The position numbers and the translations under genes were made by a program. A DNA stretch of 64,000 nucleotides from Streptomyces formicae (GTDB taxonomy: Bacteria; Actinomycetota; Actinomycetes; Streptomycetales; Streptomycetaceae): the NCBI RefSeq assembly GCF_002556545.1, contig NZ_CP022685.1, forward strand, positions 8,534,001 through 8,598,000, read 5' to 3'. Below are positions 1 to 10,300 of the stretch, one piece after another (position 1 is the stretch's first letter; every line of letters starts with the position of its first letter). Under the pieces are notes generated by a model. It was not told the origin of the DNA, searched no databases, and saw only the letters and a program-made list of their open reading frames with translations.

Positions 1-3000
1 CAGCCGTGGCCGGAGGTCGGCAGGCCCCGGCGGGCCGCCGTCTCCGCGTTCGGCGTCAGCGGCACCAACGGCCACGTCATCATCGAACAGGCCGAAGAGG
101 TCCACGAGTCCGAACAGGCCGCTCCCGCCGCGCCCGAAGGACCTCTCGCCTGGGCACTGTCCGCCCGCGACACCACCGCGCTGCGCGCCCAGGCCGCGCG
201 CCTGGCCGCCACCGTGGACGAGCGCCCCGAGCTCTCGCCGGTCGACGTCGCCGCGACCCTCGCCAAGGGACGGGCCGCGCTCGACCACCGCGCGGTCGTC
301 CTCGGCACGAGCACGCCCGAACTGCGCGCCGGACTCGACGCGCTGGCCGCGGGCACCGACGCGCCCACCGTGGTGCGCGGCGCCCCCGACGGCGGCAGGC
401 TCGCCGTGCTCTTCGCCGGGCAGGGCTCCCAGCGCATCGGCATGGGCCGCGGCCTGTACGCGACGCAGCCCGTGTTCGCCGACGCGCTCGACGAGGCGTT
501 CGCCCACCTCGACCCGCACCTCGCCACGCCGCTGCGCGACGTCGTCTTCGGCGACGACCAGGAAGCCCTCGACCGCACCGAGTACGCGCAGCCCGCGCTG
601 TTCGCCGTCGAGGTCGCCCTCTACCGCCTGTGGGAGTCCTGGGGCCTGACGCCCGACGCGCTCGCGGGCCACTCGATCGGCGAACTGGCCGCCGCGCACG
701 TCGCGGGCGTCTTCTCGCTCCCCGACGCCTGCGCGATCGTCGCCGCCCGCGGCGCGCTCATGCAGGCACTGCCCGAGGGCGGCGTCATGGTCGCGGTGCG
801 GGCCACCGAGGACGAGATCGCGCCCGAGTGCTCCGAGCACGTCGGCATCGCCGCCATCAACGGCCCGGACTCCCTCGTCCTGTCCGGCAGCGCGGAGCAG
901 GTGCTCGCCCTCGCCGACCGGCTCGAGGCACAGGGCCGCAAGGTCACCAGGCTGCGCGTCAGCCACGCCTTCCACTCGCCGCTGATGGAACCGATGCTCG
1001 CCGAGTTCCGCCGCGTCGTCGAGGGCACCACCGCCCACCCGCCCACGCTGCCCATCGTGTCCACGCTCACCGGCGCGCCGGTCGGCGCCGACGAACTGGC
1101 ATCGCCCGACCACTGGGTCCACCACGTGCGTCAGCCCGTGCGGTTCGCCGACGGCGTCACCGCGCTCGTCGCACAGGGCGTCACCACCATGGTCGAGGTC
1201 GGACCCGGCGGCGCGCTCACCGCGATGGGCCAGGACAGCGCCCCCGACGCGGTGTTCGTACCGTCGCTGCGCTCCGAGCACCCCGAGCCGGACGCGCTGA
1301 CCCGCGCCGCCGCACACCTGCACGTCAGGGGCGCCGGGATCGACCTGACGGCCGTCATCGGCGGCCGGGGCACCATGGTCGACCTGCCCACCTACGCCTT
1401 CCAGCACGACCGGTACTGGCTGACCGCCGCCGTCGCCCCCGCGGGCGAGGGCGCGACCACGGCCCTCGGCGTCGCCGCGGGCGACCACCCGCTGCTCCGC
1501 GCCGCCGTCGCGCTGCCCGACTCCGACGGCGTCGTCCTCACCGGCAGGCTGTCCACGCGGGCCCAGCCCTGGCTCGCCGACCACGGCGTCGGCGGCCGGG
1601 TGCTGTTCCCCGGCACCGGATTCCTCGACCTCGCCCTGCACGCGGCGGGACACTGCGGCCTCGACACCGTCGAGGAACTGACCCTGCACGCCCCGATGGT
1701 GCTGCCCGAACGCGGCGGCCTCGCCCTGCGCGTCACCGTCGGTGCGGAGAGCGACGGGCGACGCGGCATCCGGGTCCACTCGCGGGCCGAGGACGCCGAG
1801 AGGGACGAGCCGTGGACCGAGCACGCCACCGGCACGCTCACCACCGGTGACACCCCGCCGGCCGACCTCACCGTCTGGCCGCCCAAGGGCGCGACACCGA
1901 TGGACGTCGACGACGTCTACGACCGCCTCACCGAACTCGGCTACGGCTACGGCCCCGTGTTCCGCGCCCTGCGCGCCGCCTGGCGCCTCGACGACGACGC
2001 GTACGTCGAAGTGGCCCTGCCGGAAGGCACCGGCGGCGACGGCTTCAGCGTGCACCCCGCACTGCTCGACGCCGCCCTGCACGCCCCCGTCCTGCGCGCC
2101 CTCGACGAGAGGGGCGGCGGCCCCCGGCTGCCGTTCAGCTTCACCGGCGTGCGGCTGCACGCCGTCGGCGCATCGACGCTGCGGGTGCGCTGGTCGCCCA
2201 AGGGCCAGGACGACATGTCACTGACCATCGCCGACCCGGCGGGACGGCCCGTGGCGAGCGTCGAATCGCTGGTCATGCGCCCTGTGGAGCTGCGCGGACT
2301 CGCCTCGCGGACCGCCGAGTCGCTGCTCGCCCTGGAGTGGACGCCCCTCGAGGCGACCGGGGAGAGCACGCCCGGTCTCGCCGTGCTCGGCGACGGTGCT
2401 CTCGACGGTTTCGGAGATCTCGGCGAACTGGGCATCGACGCCCCCACCGTCCGCGACTTCGGCGGGCTCGACGGCGTGCGCGACCTGCTCGCCCCCTGCC
2501 CGATCCCGTCCGGCGACGAAGGCAAGGCCACCTGCGAGGCGGCGGTCTGGGCGCTGACACTCGCCCAGGACTGGCTCGCCGACGAGCGGACCGCGGGCAC
2601 CCGCCTGGTGTTCGTCACCCGGGGCGCGACCGACCCCCAGGCGCCCGACCCGGCCCAGGCCGCCGTGTGGGGCCTGGTGCGCTCGGCAGCGACCGAGAAC
2701 CCCGGCAGGTTCGCCCTGGTCGACCTCGACGGCACCGAGGAGTCCGCCCGCGCCGTACCCGCCGCGCTCGGCACCGACGAGCCCCAACTCGCCCTGCGCG
2801 CAGGGCGGATGACGGTTCCGCGCCTCACCCGCGCCGGCACCGGCGCCCCGCCCGCCGACAGCGCGTGGCGCCCCGACCCGGACCGCCCCGTCCTGGTCAC
2901 CGGCGGCCTCGGCACCCTCGGCACGCTGGTCGCCCGCCACCTGGTCACCGAGCACGGCGTACGCGACCTCGTCCTGGTCGGACGCAAGGGCCTGGCCACC

Positions 3001-3957
3001 GAAGGGGCGCCGGAACTGCGCGACGAACTCGCGGCGCTCGGCGCCCGGGTGACCGTGGCCGCCTGCGACGTCGCGGAGCGCGCCTCCGTGGCGGCGTTGC
3101 TCGCCTCCCTCGACAGGCCCCTGGGCGCGGTCGTGCACACGGCGGGCGTCGTCGACGACGGCGTACTGGAGTCCCTGACGCCCGACCGGGTGGAGCGCGT
3201 GTTCGCCCCGAAGGTCGACGGCCTGCGGCACCTGGACGAACTGACCAGGGACGCCGACCTGTCCGCGTTCCTCGTGTTCTCCTCCGCCGCCGGACTCCTC
3301 GGCAGCGCGGGCCAGGCGAGCTACGCGGCGGCCAACGCCGCGCTCGACGCCCTCGTACTCCGCCGTCGCACCCTCGGCCTGCCCGGCGTCTCCCTGGCCT
3401 GGGGCATGTGGGCGGCCGCGAGCGGCATGACGGCGGGGCTCGACGAGGGCGACCGGGCCAGGCTCGGCCGCTCCGGAGTCCTCGAACTGCCCACCGAGGA
3501 CGCGCTCGCGCTCCTCGACGCCGCGGCCGGCGACGACCGCGCCGTACTCGCCCCGCTCCGCCTCGACACCACCATGCTGCGCCAACAGCTCGCGGACGGC
3601 ACCCTGCCGCCCCTGCTGCGCGGCCTGGTCCGCGCCCCCGTCCGCCGCGCCGCGACGGCGCACCCCGTCGCCACCGTCTCGTTCGCCGACACCCTCGCGG
3701 GCCACTCCGCCGAGGAGCGCGAGGAGGCGGTCCTGAACCTGGTGTGCGCCGAGGTCGCGGCCGTGCTCGGCCACACCGCGGGCACCGAGGTCGAGCCGGG
3801 ACGCGGCCTGAAGGACCTCGGCTTCGACTCGCTGACCTCGGTGGAACTGCGCAACCGGCTCACGGCCGCCACCGGCCTCCGGCTGCCTTCGACCCTGGTG
3901 TTCGACCACCCGACGCCCGCGGCGATCGCCCGGCACGTCCTGCCCCTGCTCGCCCAG
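1..3957 (+). other. Last module of PKS1: (KS)-AT(malonyl)-DH-KR-ACP
   Basis: The module lacks only its KS body, which lies off the left edge. The DH has an intact HxxxGxxxxP motif (His codon 1582) and the LLDAALH helix (Asp codon 2068). The KR has the TGGLGTLG nucleotide-binding loop, PKVD lysine, FSS serine, and Tyr and Asn of the active site. Predicted output is an alpha,beta-unsaturated thioester. The first KS of PKS2 carries the GVMYNDY fingerprint that in this locus follows dehydrating modules, which independently supports an active DH here. Confidence 0.9.
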
Positions 3958-4194
3958 AACGGGACCGAGCCGGACACCGACGTGCTCGACCAGCTCGACC
4001 AGCTGGAGAACGTCCTGTTCGCCCTCACCGACGACGGCGCCGTCACCAAGGCGGACCTGCGCCTGCGCGCCCTGCTCGCCCGGTGGAGCGAAGCCCGCGC
4101 CGACGACCCGGACGAGGACGCCGATTCCGACCTCGCGTCGGCCACCGACGACGAACTCTTCGGCTACCTCGACAACGAACTCGAGACCTCGTGA
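1..4194 (+). CDS. PKS1: modular type I polyketide synthase, 5'-truncated (KS tail-AT-DH-KR-ACP-docking)
   Basis: The reading frame is open from base 1 to TGA at 4192-4194, giving 1397 visible residues; the true start lies before the window. Visible order: KS C-terminal tail (to about residue 31), AT (about 134-470; GHSIG at 667-681, HAFH at 964-975), DH (about 495-760; catalytic His codon 1582, Asp codon 2068, GYGP motif), KR (nucleotide-binding start about residue 963; Tyr codon 3322, Asn codon 3334), ACP (Ser codon 3829 in LGFDSL) and a C-terminal docking segment. By family knowledge this cytosolic module adds one malonyl unit, reduces it and dehydrates it to an enoyl-ACP. The KR carries VDD instead of the usual B-type LDD and lacks the A-type Trp, so B-type is likely. 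The KS end reads GTNGHV where the other modules have GTNAHV. PKS2 starts 53 bases downstream and is the expected acceptor. Confidence 0.97.
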   Translation, partial: QPWPEVGRPRRAAVSAFGVSGTNGHVIIEQAEEVHESEQAAPAAPEGPLAWALSARDTTALRAQAARLAATVDERPELSPVDVAATLAKGRAALDHRAVVLGTSTPELRAGLDALAAGTDAPTVVRGAPDGGRLAVLFAGQGSQRIGMGRGLYATQPVFADALDEAFAHLDPHLATPLRDVVFGDDQEALDRTEYAQPALFAVEVALYRLWESWGLTPDALAGHSIGELAAAHVAGVFSLPDACAIVAARGALMQALPEGGVMVAVRATEDEIAPECSEHVGIAAINGPDSLVLSGSAEQVLALADRLEAQGRKVTRLRVSHAFHSPLMEPMLAEFRRVVEGTTAHPPTLPIVSTLTGAPVGADELASPDHWVHHVRQPVRFADGVTALVAQGVTTMVEVGPGGALTAMGQDSAPDAVFVPSLRSEHPEPDALTRAAAHLHVRGAGIDLTAVIGGRGTMVDLPTYAFQHDRYWLTAAVAPAGEGATTALGVAAGDHPLLRAAVALPDSDGVVLTGRLSTRAQPWLADHGVGGRVLFPGTGFLDLALHAAGHCGLDTVEELTLHAPMVLPERGGLALRVTVGAESDGRRGIRVHSRAEDAERDEPWTEHATGTLTTGDTPPADLTVWPPKGATPMDVDDVYDRLTELGYGYGPVFRALRAAWRLDDDAYVEVALPEGTGGDGFSVHPALLDAALHAPVLRALDERGGGPRLPFSFTGVRLHAVGASTLRVRWSPKGQDDMSLTIADPAGRPVASVESLVMRPVELRGLASRTAESLLALEWTPLEATGESTPGLAVLGDGALDGFGDLGELGIDAPTVRDFGGLDGVRDLLAPCPIPSGDEGKATCEAAVWALTLAQDWLADERTAGTRLVFVTRGATDPQAPDPAQAAVWGLVRSAATENPGRFALVDLDGTEESARAVPAALGTDEPQLALRAGRMTVPRLTRAGTGAPPADSAWRPDPDRPVLVTGGLGTLGTLVARHLVTEHGVRDLVLVGRKGLATEGAPELRDELAALGARVTVAACDVAERASVAALLASLDRPLGAVVHTAGVVDDGVLESLTPDRVERVFAPKVDGLRHLDELTRDADLSAFLVFSSAAGLLGSAGQASYAAANAALDALVLRRRTLGLPGVSLAWGMWAAASGMTAGLDEGDRARLGRSGVLELPTEDALALLDAAAGDDRAVLAPLRLDTTMLRQQLADGTLPPLLRGLVRAPVRRAATAHPVATVSFADTLAGHSAEEREEAVLNLVCAEVAAVLGHTAGTEVEPGRGLKDLGFDSLTSVELRNRLTAATGLRLPSTLVFDHPTPAAIARHVLPLLAQNGTEPDTDVLDQLDQLENVLFALTDDGAVTKADLRLRALLARWSEARADDPDEDADSDLASATDDELFGYLDNELETS
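3961..4191 (+). other. C-terminal docking segment of PKS1
   Basis: The roughly 77 residues after the ACP contain an amphipathic segment with DVLDQLDQLENVLFAL, a second helix LRLRALLARWSE, an acidic linker and a terminal helix DDELFGYLDNEL. This order resembles class 1 C-terminal docking domains that pair with the N-terminal coiled coil of the next synthase, here presumably PKS2. Pairing is inferred from gene order. Confidence 0.8.
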
Positions 4195-4231
4195 ACGCGC
4201 AGAGCCGCGCCGATCTCGTCTGCACCGCCTT

Positions 4232-4237
4232 AAGGAG
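4232..4237 (+). promoter_or_regulatory. Ribosome binding site of PKS2
   Basis: AAGGAG lies 10 bases before the ATG at 4248 in the 53-base PKS1-PKS2 gap. It is the strongest Shine-Dalgarno match among the three gaps and supports this start. I saw no promoter or terminator in the gap, so co-transcription with PKS1 is likely. Confidence 0.75.
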
Positions 4238-4247
4238 CGCACGCTAA

Positions 4248-4346
4248 ATGGAGAACGAGAACAAGCTCCGCGACTACCTCAAGCGGGCGACCACCGACCT
4301 GCGCAACGCCCGCCGCCGCCTGCGCGAGGTCGAGGAGCGCGAGCAC
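4248..4346 (+). other. N-terminal docking coiled coil of PKS2
   Basis: Residues 1-33 form a charged helix (KLRDYLKRA, then a run rich in Arg, Leu and Glu) ending directly at the KS start EPIAI. It matches in length and pattern the N-termini of PKS3 and PKS4 and is the expected partner of the PKS1 tail. Confidence 0.82.
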
Positions 4347-7300
4347 GAGCCCATCGCCATCATCGGGATGAGCTGCCGCTACCCCGGTGGCGTCACCTCG
4401 CCGGAAGACCTCTGGCGCCTCGTCGCGGACGGCGGGGACGCCGTGGTGGAGTTCCCCGCCGACCGCGGCTGGGACACCGAAACCCTGCACGACCCCGACC
4501 CGGAGCACGCGGGCACCTCCATCACCCGGCACGGCGGATTCCTCCAGGGAGCGACGGAGTTCGACCCGGCGTTCTTCGGCGTCAGCCCGCGCGAGGCCGC
4601 CGCCATGGACCCCCAGCAGCGCCTGCTCCTGGAGACCTCCTGGGAGGCGTTCGAACGCGCGGGCATCGACCCGGCGCAGGCCAGGGACTCCAGAACCGGC
4701 GTGTTCGCGGGCGTCATGTACAACGACTACGCGACACGCCTGCCGCAGGCCCCCGAAGGGTTCGAGGGCTACCTCGCCAACGGCAGCGCGGGCAGCATCG
4801 CCTCCGGCCGCATCGCCTACACCCTCGGCCTGGTCGGCCCCGCCGTGACGGTGGACACCGCCTGCTCCTCGTCGCTGGTGGCCCTGCACCTGGCGATGGT
4901 GGCGCTCCGCCGCGACGAATGCTCCCTCGCGCTCGCGGGCGGCGCCACGTTCATGTCCACGCCCCGCACGTTCGTCGAGTACAGCAGGCAGCGCGCGCTG
5001 TCCGTGGACGGCCGCTGCAAGGCGTTCTCCGACGGCGCCGACGGCACCGGATGGGGCGAAGGCGTCGGCATGCTCCTGGTGGAGCGGCTCTCCGACGCCC
5101 GCCGCAACGGCCACCCGATCCTCGCGATCGTCCGCGGTTCCGCCGTGAACCAGGACGGCGCGTCCCACGGCCTGACCGCGCCCAACGGCCCCTCCCAACA
5201 GGCCGTGATCACCCAGGCGTTGGCGAGCGCGAGCCTCACCGCGGCCGACGTGGACGCCGTCGAGGCGCACGGCACCGGCACCACCCTCGGCGACCCCATC
5301 GAGGCGCAGGCCCTCATCGCCACGTACGGCCAGGACAGGACCGCGGACCGGCCCCTGTGGCTGGGCTCGCTGAAGTCGAACATCGGCCACTCCCAGGCCG
5401 CGGCGGGCGTCGGCGGCATCATCAAGATGGTCATGGCGATGCGGCACGGCACGCTGCCCAAGACCCTCCACGTCGACGAGCCGAGCAGCCACGTCGACTG
5501 GTCCGCGGGCGCCGTGGAACTGCTGACCGAGGGCCGGGCGTGGCCGGAGACCGGCGAGCCGCGCCGCGTCGGCGTCTCCTCGTTCGGCGTCAGCGGCACG
5601 AACGCCCACGTCATCCTGGAACAGGGCCCCGCCGCCGACCAGGACCCAGAGCAGGCCACTGCCCCGCCCACCGCCGGTGCCACCCCGTGGGCGCTGTCCG
5701 CGATGACCCCCGACGGGCTGCGCGCCCAGGCCGACCGCCTCCTGACCGCCCTGCGCGACAGCGACGAGAGTGCCGGGAGCGGCGGCTTCGACGCGGCCGC
5801 CGTCGGCTTCTCCCTGGCCACCACGCGTGCCGTGTTCGAGCACCGCGCCGTGCTCCTCGCCGACAACGACGACAAGGCCGCCACCCTCGACCGGCTCGCC
5901 GCCCTCGCCGAGGGCCGCGGCGGTCCCGGCGTCGTCGTGGGCGAGGCCGCCACGCACCGTCTCGGCTTCCTGTTCTCCGGGCAGGGCTCGCAGCGCCTCG
6001 GCATGGGCCGTGAACTGGCCGCCCGCTTCCCGGTGTTCGCCACCGCCCTGGACGACGTCCTCGCGGAGTTCAACCCCCAGGTCCGCGAGGTGCTCTTCGG
6101 CGAGGACGCCGACGCCCTGAACGAGACCGGCGTGACACAGCCCGCGCTGTTCGCCGTCGAGGTCGCGCTCTTCCGGCTCCTCGAATCCTGGGGCGTACGC
6201 CCCGACCTGCTGGCCGGGCACTCCATCGGCGAACTCGCCGCCGCGCACGTGGCGGGCGTGTGGTCGCTCGCGGACGCCGCCAAGGTGGTCTCCGCGCGCG
6301 GCGCGCTGATGCAGGCGCTGCCCGCGGGCGGCGCGATGGTCGCCCTCCAGGCCACCGAGGCCGAGGTCGTCCCCGACCTGCCGGACGACGTGGGCATCGC
6401 CGCGGTCAACGGCCCCGAATCCGTGGTGATCTCGGGCCCCACCGCCGACGTGGAGGCCGTCGCGGAGCAGTGGCGCGATGCGGGCCGCAAGGTGAGCCGA
6501 CTGCGGGTGAGCCACGCGTTCCACTCGCCGCTGATGGACCCGATGCTCGACGACTTCCGCTCGGTCCTGGAGAGCGTTTCGTACGAGGCTCCCTCGATCC
6601 CGATCGTGTCGACGCTGATCGGCAGCCTGGCGGGCGCCGACGACCTGATGTCGCCGGAGTACTGGGTGCGCCACGTCCGCGAGGGCGTGCGGTTCCACGA
6701 CGCGGTCGCCGCGCTGCGCGAGCACGGCGTCGACGTCTTCCTGGAGGTCGGCCCCGGCGGCGTCCTGTCCGGCCTCGGACAGCTCAACGCCCCCGACGCG
6801 GCCTTCGTCCCCGTCCTGCGCGGCGACCGCCCCGAACTCGACGCGCTGACCACGGCCGTCGGCCAGCTGCACGTGCGCGGCGTCGCGGTGAACCTGGCCG
6901 CCTGCTTCGCCGAAGGTGACGCCCGACGCGTGGACCTGCCCACGTACGCCTTCCAGCGCGAGCGCTACTGGCTCGACGCCCCCGCCGACGACACGGCCAC
7001 CGAGCCCATGTCGCCGGTGGAGGCCCGGTTCTGGGAGACCGTGGAAGAGGGCGACCTCGGCGACCTCGCCCGCACGCTCGGCGTGTCGTCCGACGACCCG
7101 CTGAGCGCCGTACTGCCCCGCCTCTCCGCCTGGCGCAGGAAGCAGCGGGAGCGTTCCACGGCGGACGGCTGGCGGTACGCCGTCCAGTGGCGGCCGCTCG
7201 CCGCGGGGAACCAGCGCCTGGACGGTACGTGGCTGGTCGTGGCGCCGGTCGGTGAGGACAGGGCCGCGTGGGTGCGGGACGCCCTCACGCGCAACGGCGC

Positions 7301-10300
7301 CGAGTCGCGCCTCGTGGAAGTGGACCCGGAAGCCGTCGACTGGTCGCAGCAGCTCACCGAACTGCCCGACCTGGCCGGTGTGGTCTCCCTCCTGGGGCTC
7401 GCCGCCACGGAAGGGCCGGGCATCCCCCCGGGCCTCGGAGCCACGATCGGGCTCCTGCGGGCGCTCGACGACGCGGGCGTCTCGGCCCCGCTGTGGTGCC
7501 TGACGTCGGGTGCCGTGTCGGTGGGCACGGACGACGCCCCGACCGCGCTCGACCAGTCGATGGTGTGGGGTCTCGGCCGGGCGGCCGCTCTGGAGCGGCC
7601 CGGCAGTTGGGGCGGTCTCGTCGACATTCCGCAAGCACGCGACGAGGCGACCGGTGACCTGCTGGCGTCGACCCTCTCCGGTGCGCGCGGCGAGGACCAG
7701 GTCGCCGTACGCGGCGGCGAGCTCCTCGGCCGCAGGCTGGTGCCCGCGCCCCTGGGCGACGCCCCCGTGGAGGGCTGGACGCCGCGCGGCACCGTCCTGG
7801 TGACCGGCGGCCTCGGGGCCCTCGGCGGACACGTGGCGCGCTGGGTGGCGGCGCGCGGGGCCGAGCACGTGGTGCTGGCCAGCCGCCGCGGCCGAGCGGC
7901 CGACGGCGCGGAGGAGCTGGCGGCCGAGCTCGTCGAGCTGGGCGCCCGGGTGACGTTCGCGGCCTGTGACGTGGCGGGCCGCGACGCCCTCGCCGCGCTC
8001 CTCGCGAGCGTCCCCGAGCTGAGCGCGGTCGTGCACACGGCGGGCATCGAGCGCGCCGTCGCCCTCGCGGACCTCGACCCGTCCGACCTGGGCGAGTTCG
8101 CCGACGTACTGGCGGCGAAGGCCGACGGCGCGCGCAACCTGCACGAGCTGCTCGCCGACGCCCCGCTGGACGCCTTCGTCCTGTTCTCGTCGATCGCGGG
8201 CGTGTGGGGCAGCGGCGGTCAGCCCGCCTACGGCGCGGCGAACGCCTACCTGGACGCCCTCGCCGAGCACCGCCGCGCCCAGGGCCTGCCCGCCACGGCG
8301 GTGGCGTGGGGCCCGTGGGGCGGCGGCGGCATGGTCGCCGACTCCGGGCAGGCCGCCCACCTGCGGCGCAGGGGCCTGAACACGATGACCCCCGAAGCGG
8401 CACTCGCCGGTCTCGGCGCGGCCGTCGACCACGGCGACGCGACGATCACCCTCGCCGACGTCGACTGGGACCGTTTCGCCGGTACGTTCATGGCGCAGCG
8501 TCCGAGCCCCCTCCTCGGCGAACTCCCGCAGGTCCAGGCCGCGTTCGCGACCACGGCACCTGAGCGGGGCACGTCGGATCTCGCGCGGCGGCTCGCCGGT
8601 CTCGACGTGGCCGAGCAGGAGCGGCAGCTCACCGACCTCGTCCGCTACGAGGCGGCGGCGGTCCTCGGCCACGTGTCCGGCGACGCCTTCTCCGCGACGC
8701 GTGCCTTCCGCGAGCTGGGCTTCGACTCGCTGACGGCGGTGGAGCTGCGCAGCCGACTGAGCGAGGTCACGGGCATCGTCCTGCCCTCGACGCTGGTCTT
8801 CGACTACCCGACCGCCGCCGAGCTGGCCACCCACCTGCGTACCGAACTGTCCGGTGCCAGCGCGGACTTCACCTCCCAGGCTCCCGTGGCCGCCTCGGGC
8901 GTGACCGACGAGCCGATCGCGATCGTGGGCATGGCGTGCCGGTTCCCCGGTGGCGTGGTCAGCCCCGAGGACCTGTGGCAGGTCCTGCGGTCGGGCGGCG
9001 ACGCGGTGTCGGAGTTCCCGACCGACCGTGGCTGGGACCTGGAGACGCTGTACGACCCGGACGCCACCCGCGCCGGTACCTCGTACACGCGCAAGGGCGC
9101 CTTCCTCGACCAAGTGGCCGAGTTCGACCCGGCGTTCTTCGGTATCTCGCCGCGCGAGGCCCTCGCCATGGACCCGCAGCAGCGGCTCCTCCTCGAAACC
9201 TCGTGGGAGGCCGTCGAGCGCGCCGGGATCGACGCGCACGCCCTGCGCGGCAGCCGGTCCGGCGTGTTCGTCGGCACCAACGGCCAGGACTACACGACCC
9301 TGATGATGGCCGCTCCGGACACCGTCGAGGGCTACTTCGGCACCGGCAGCGCGGCGAGCGTCATCTCCGGCCGCCTCTCGTACACGTTCGGCCTCGAAGG
9401 CCCGGCCGTCACGGTCGACACGGCCTGCTCGTCGTCCCTGGTGGCGCTGCACCTCGCGGTGCAGGCCCTGCGGTCAGGCGAGTGCGAGATGGCCCTCGCG
9501 GGCGGCGTGACGGTGATGTCCACCCCTGCCGCGTTCGTGGAGTTCAGCAAGCAGCGGGGTCTGTCCTTCGACGGCCGCTGCAAGGCGTTCGGCGCGGACG
9601 CGGACGGCACGGGCTGGGGCGAGGGCATCGGCATGCTCGTCGTCGAGCGCCTGTCGGACGCCGAGCGCAACGGGCATCAAGTGCTCGCTGTCGTACGGGG
9701 TTCGGCGGTGAACCAGGACGGCGCGTCGAACGGTCTGACCGCTCCGAACGGTCCCTCGCAGCAGCGTGTGATCCGCCAGGCCCTCGCGGCGGCCGGTCTC
9801 GCCCCCGCCGACGTGGACGCGGTCGAGGCGCACGGCACGGGCACCAAGCTGGGCGACCCGATCGAGGCCCAGGCCCTCCTCGCGACGTACGGTCAGGACC
9901 GCGACGCCGACCAGCCGCTCCTGCTCGGCTCGATCAAGTCCAACATCGGTCACACCCAGGCCGCCGCAGGCGTGGCGGGTGTGATCAAGATGGTCATGGC
10001 GATGCGGCACGGCGTGCTGCCCAAGACCCTCCACGCGGACGAGCCTTCGCCGCACGTCGACTGGTCGGCCGGTGCCCTGGAACTCCTCGCCGAGGAGCGC
10101 GAGTGGCCTGCCGCCGACCGGCCGTGGCGGGCGGGTGTGTCGTCCTTCGGCTTCAGCGGCACGAACGCACACGTGATCGTGGAGCAGGCCCCTGTCGTCG
10201 AGCGGGAGCAGGCCCCCGAGCCGCTGCCCGTCGGCACGGTCGTCCCGTGGGCGCTGTCGGCCAACACCCCCGAGGGGCTGCGCGACCAGGCCGCACGGCT

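Noticed and set aside
6..1850. Plus-strand open frame overlapping PKS1 in another frame
   Set aside because: Arg/Pro/Ala-rich translation without motifs; the in-frame PKS1 reading contains the AT and DH motifs across the same bases.
2887..3630. VDD instead of LDD in the PKS1 KR, considered as an inactive or A-type KR
   Set aside because: Nucleotide loop, Lys, Ser, Tyr and Asn are intact and the A-type Trp is absent, so a functional B-type KR is the simplest reading.
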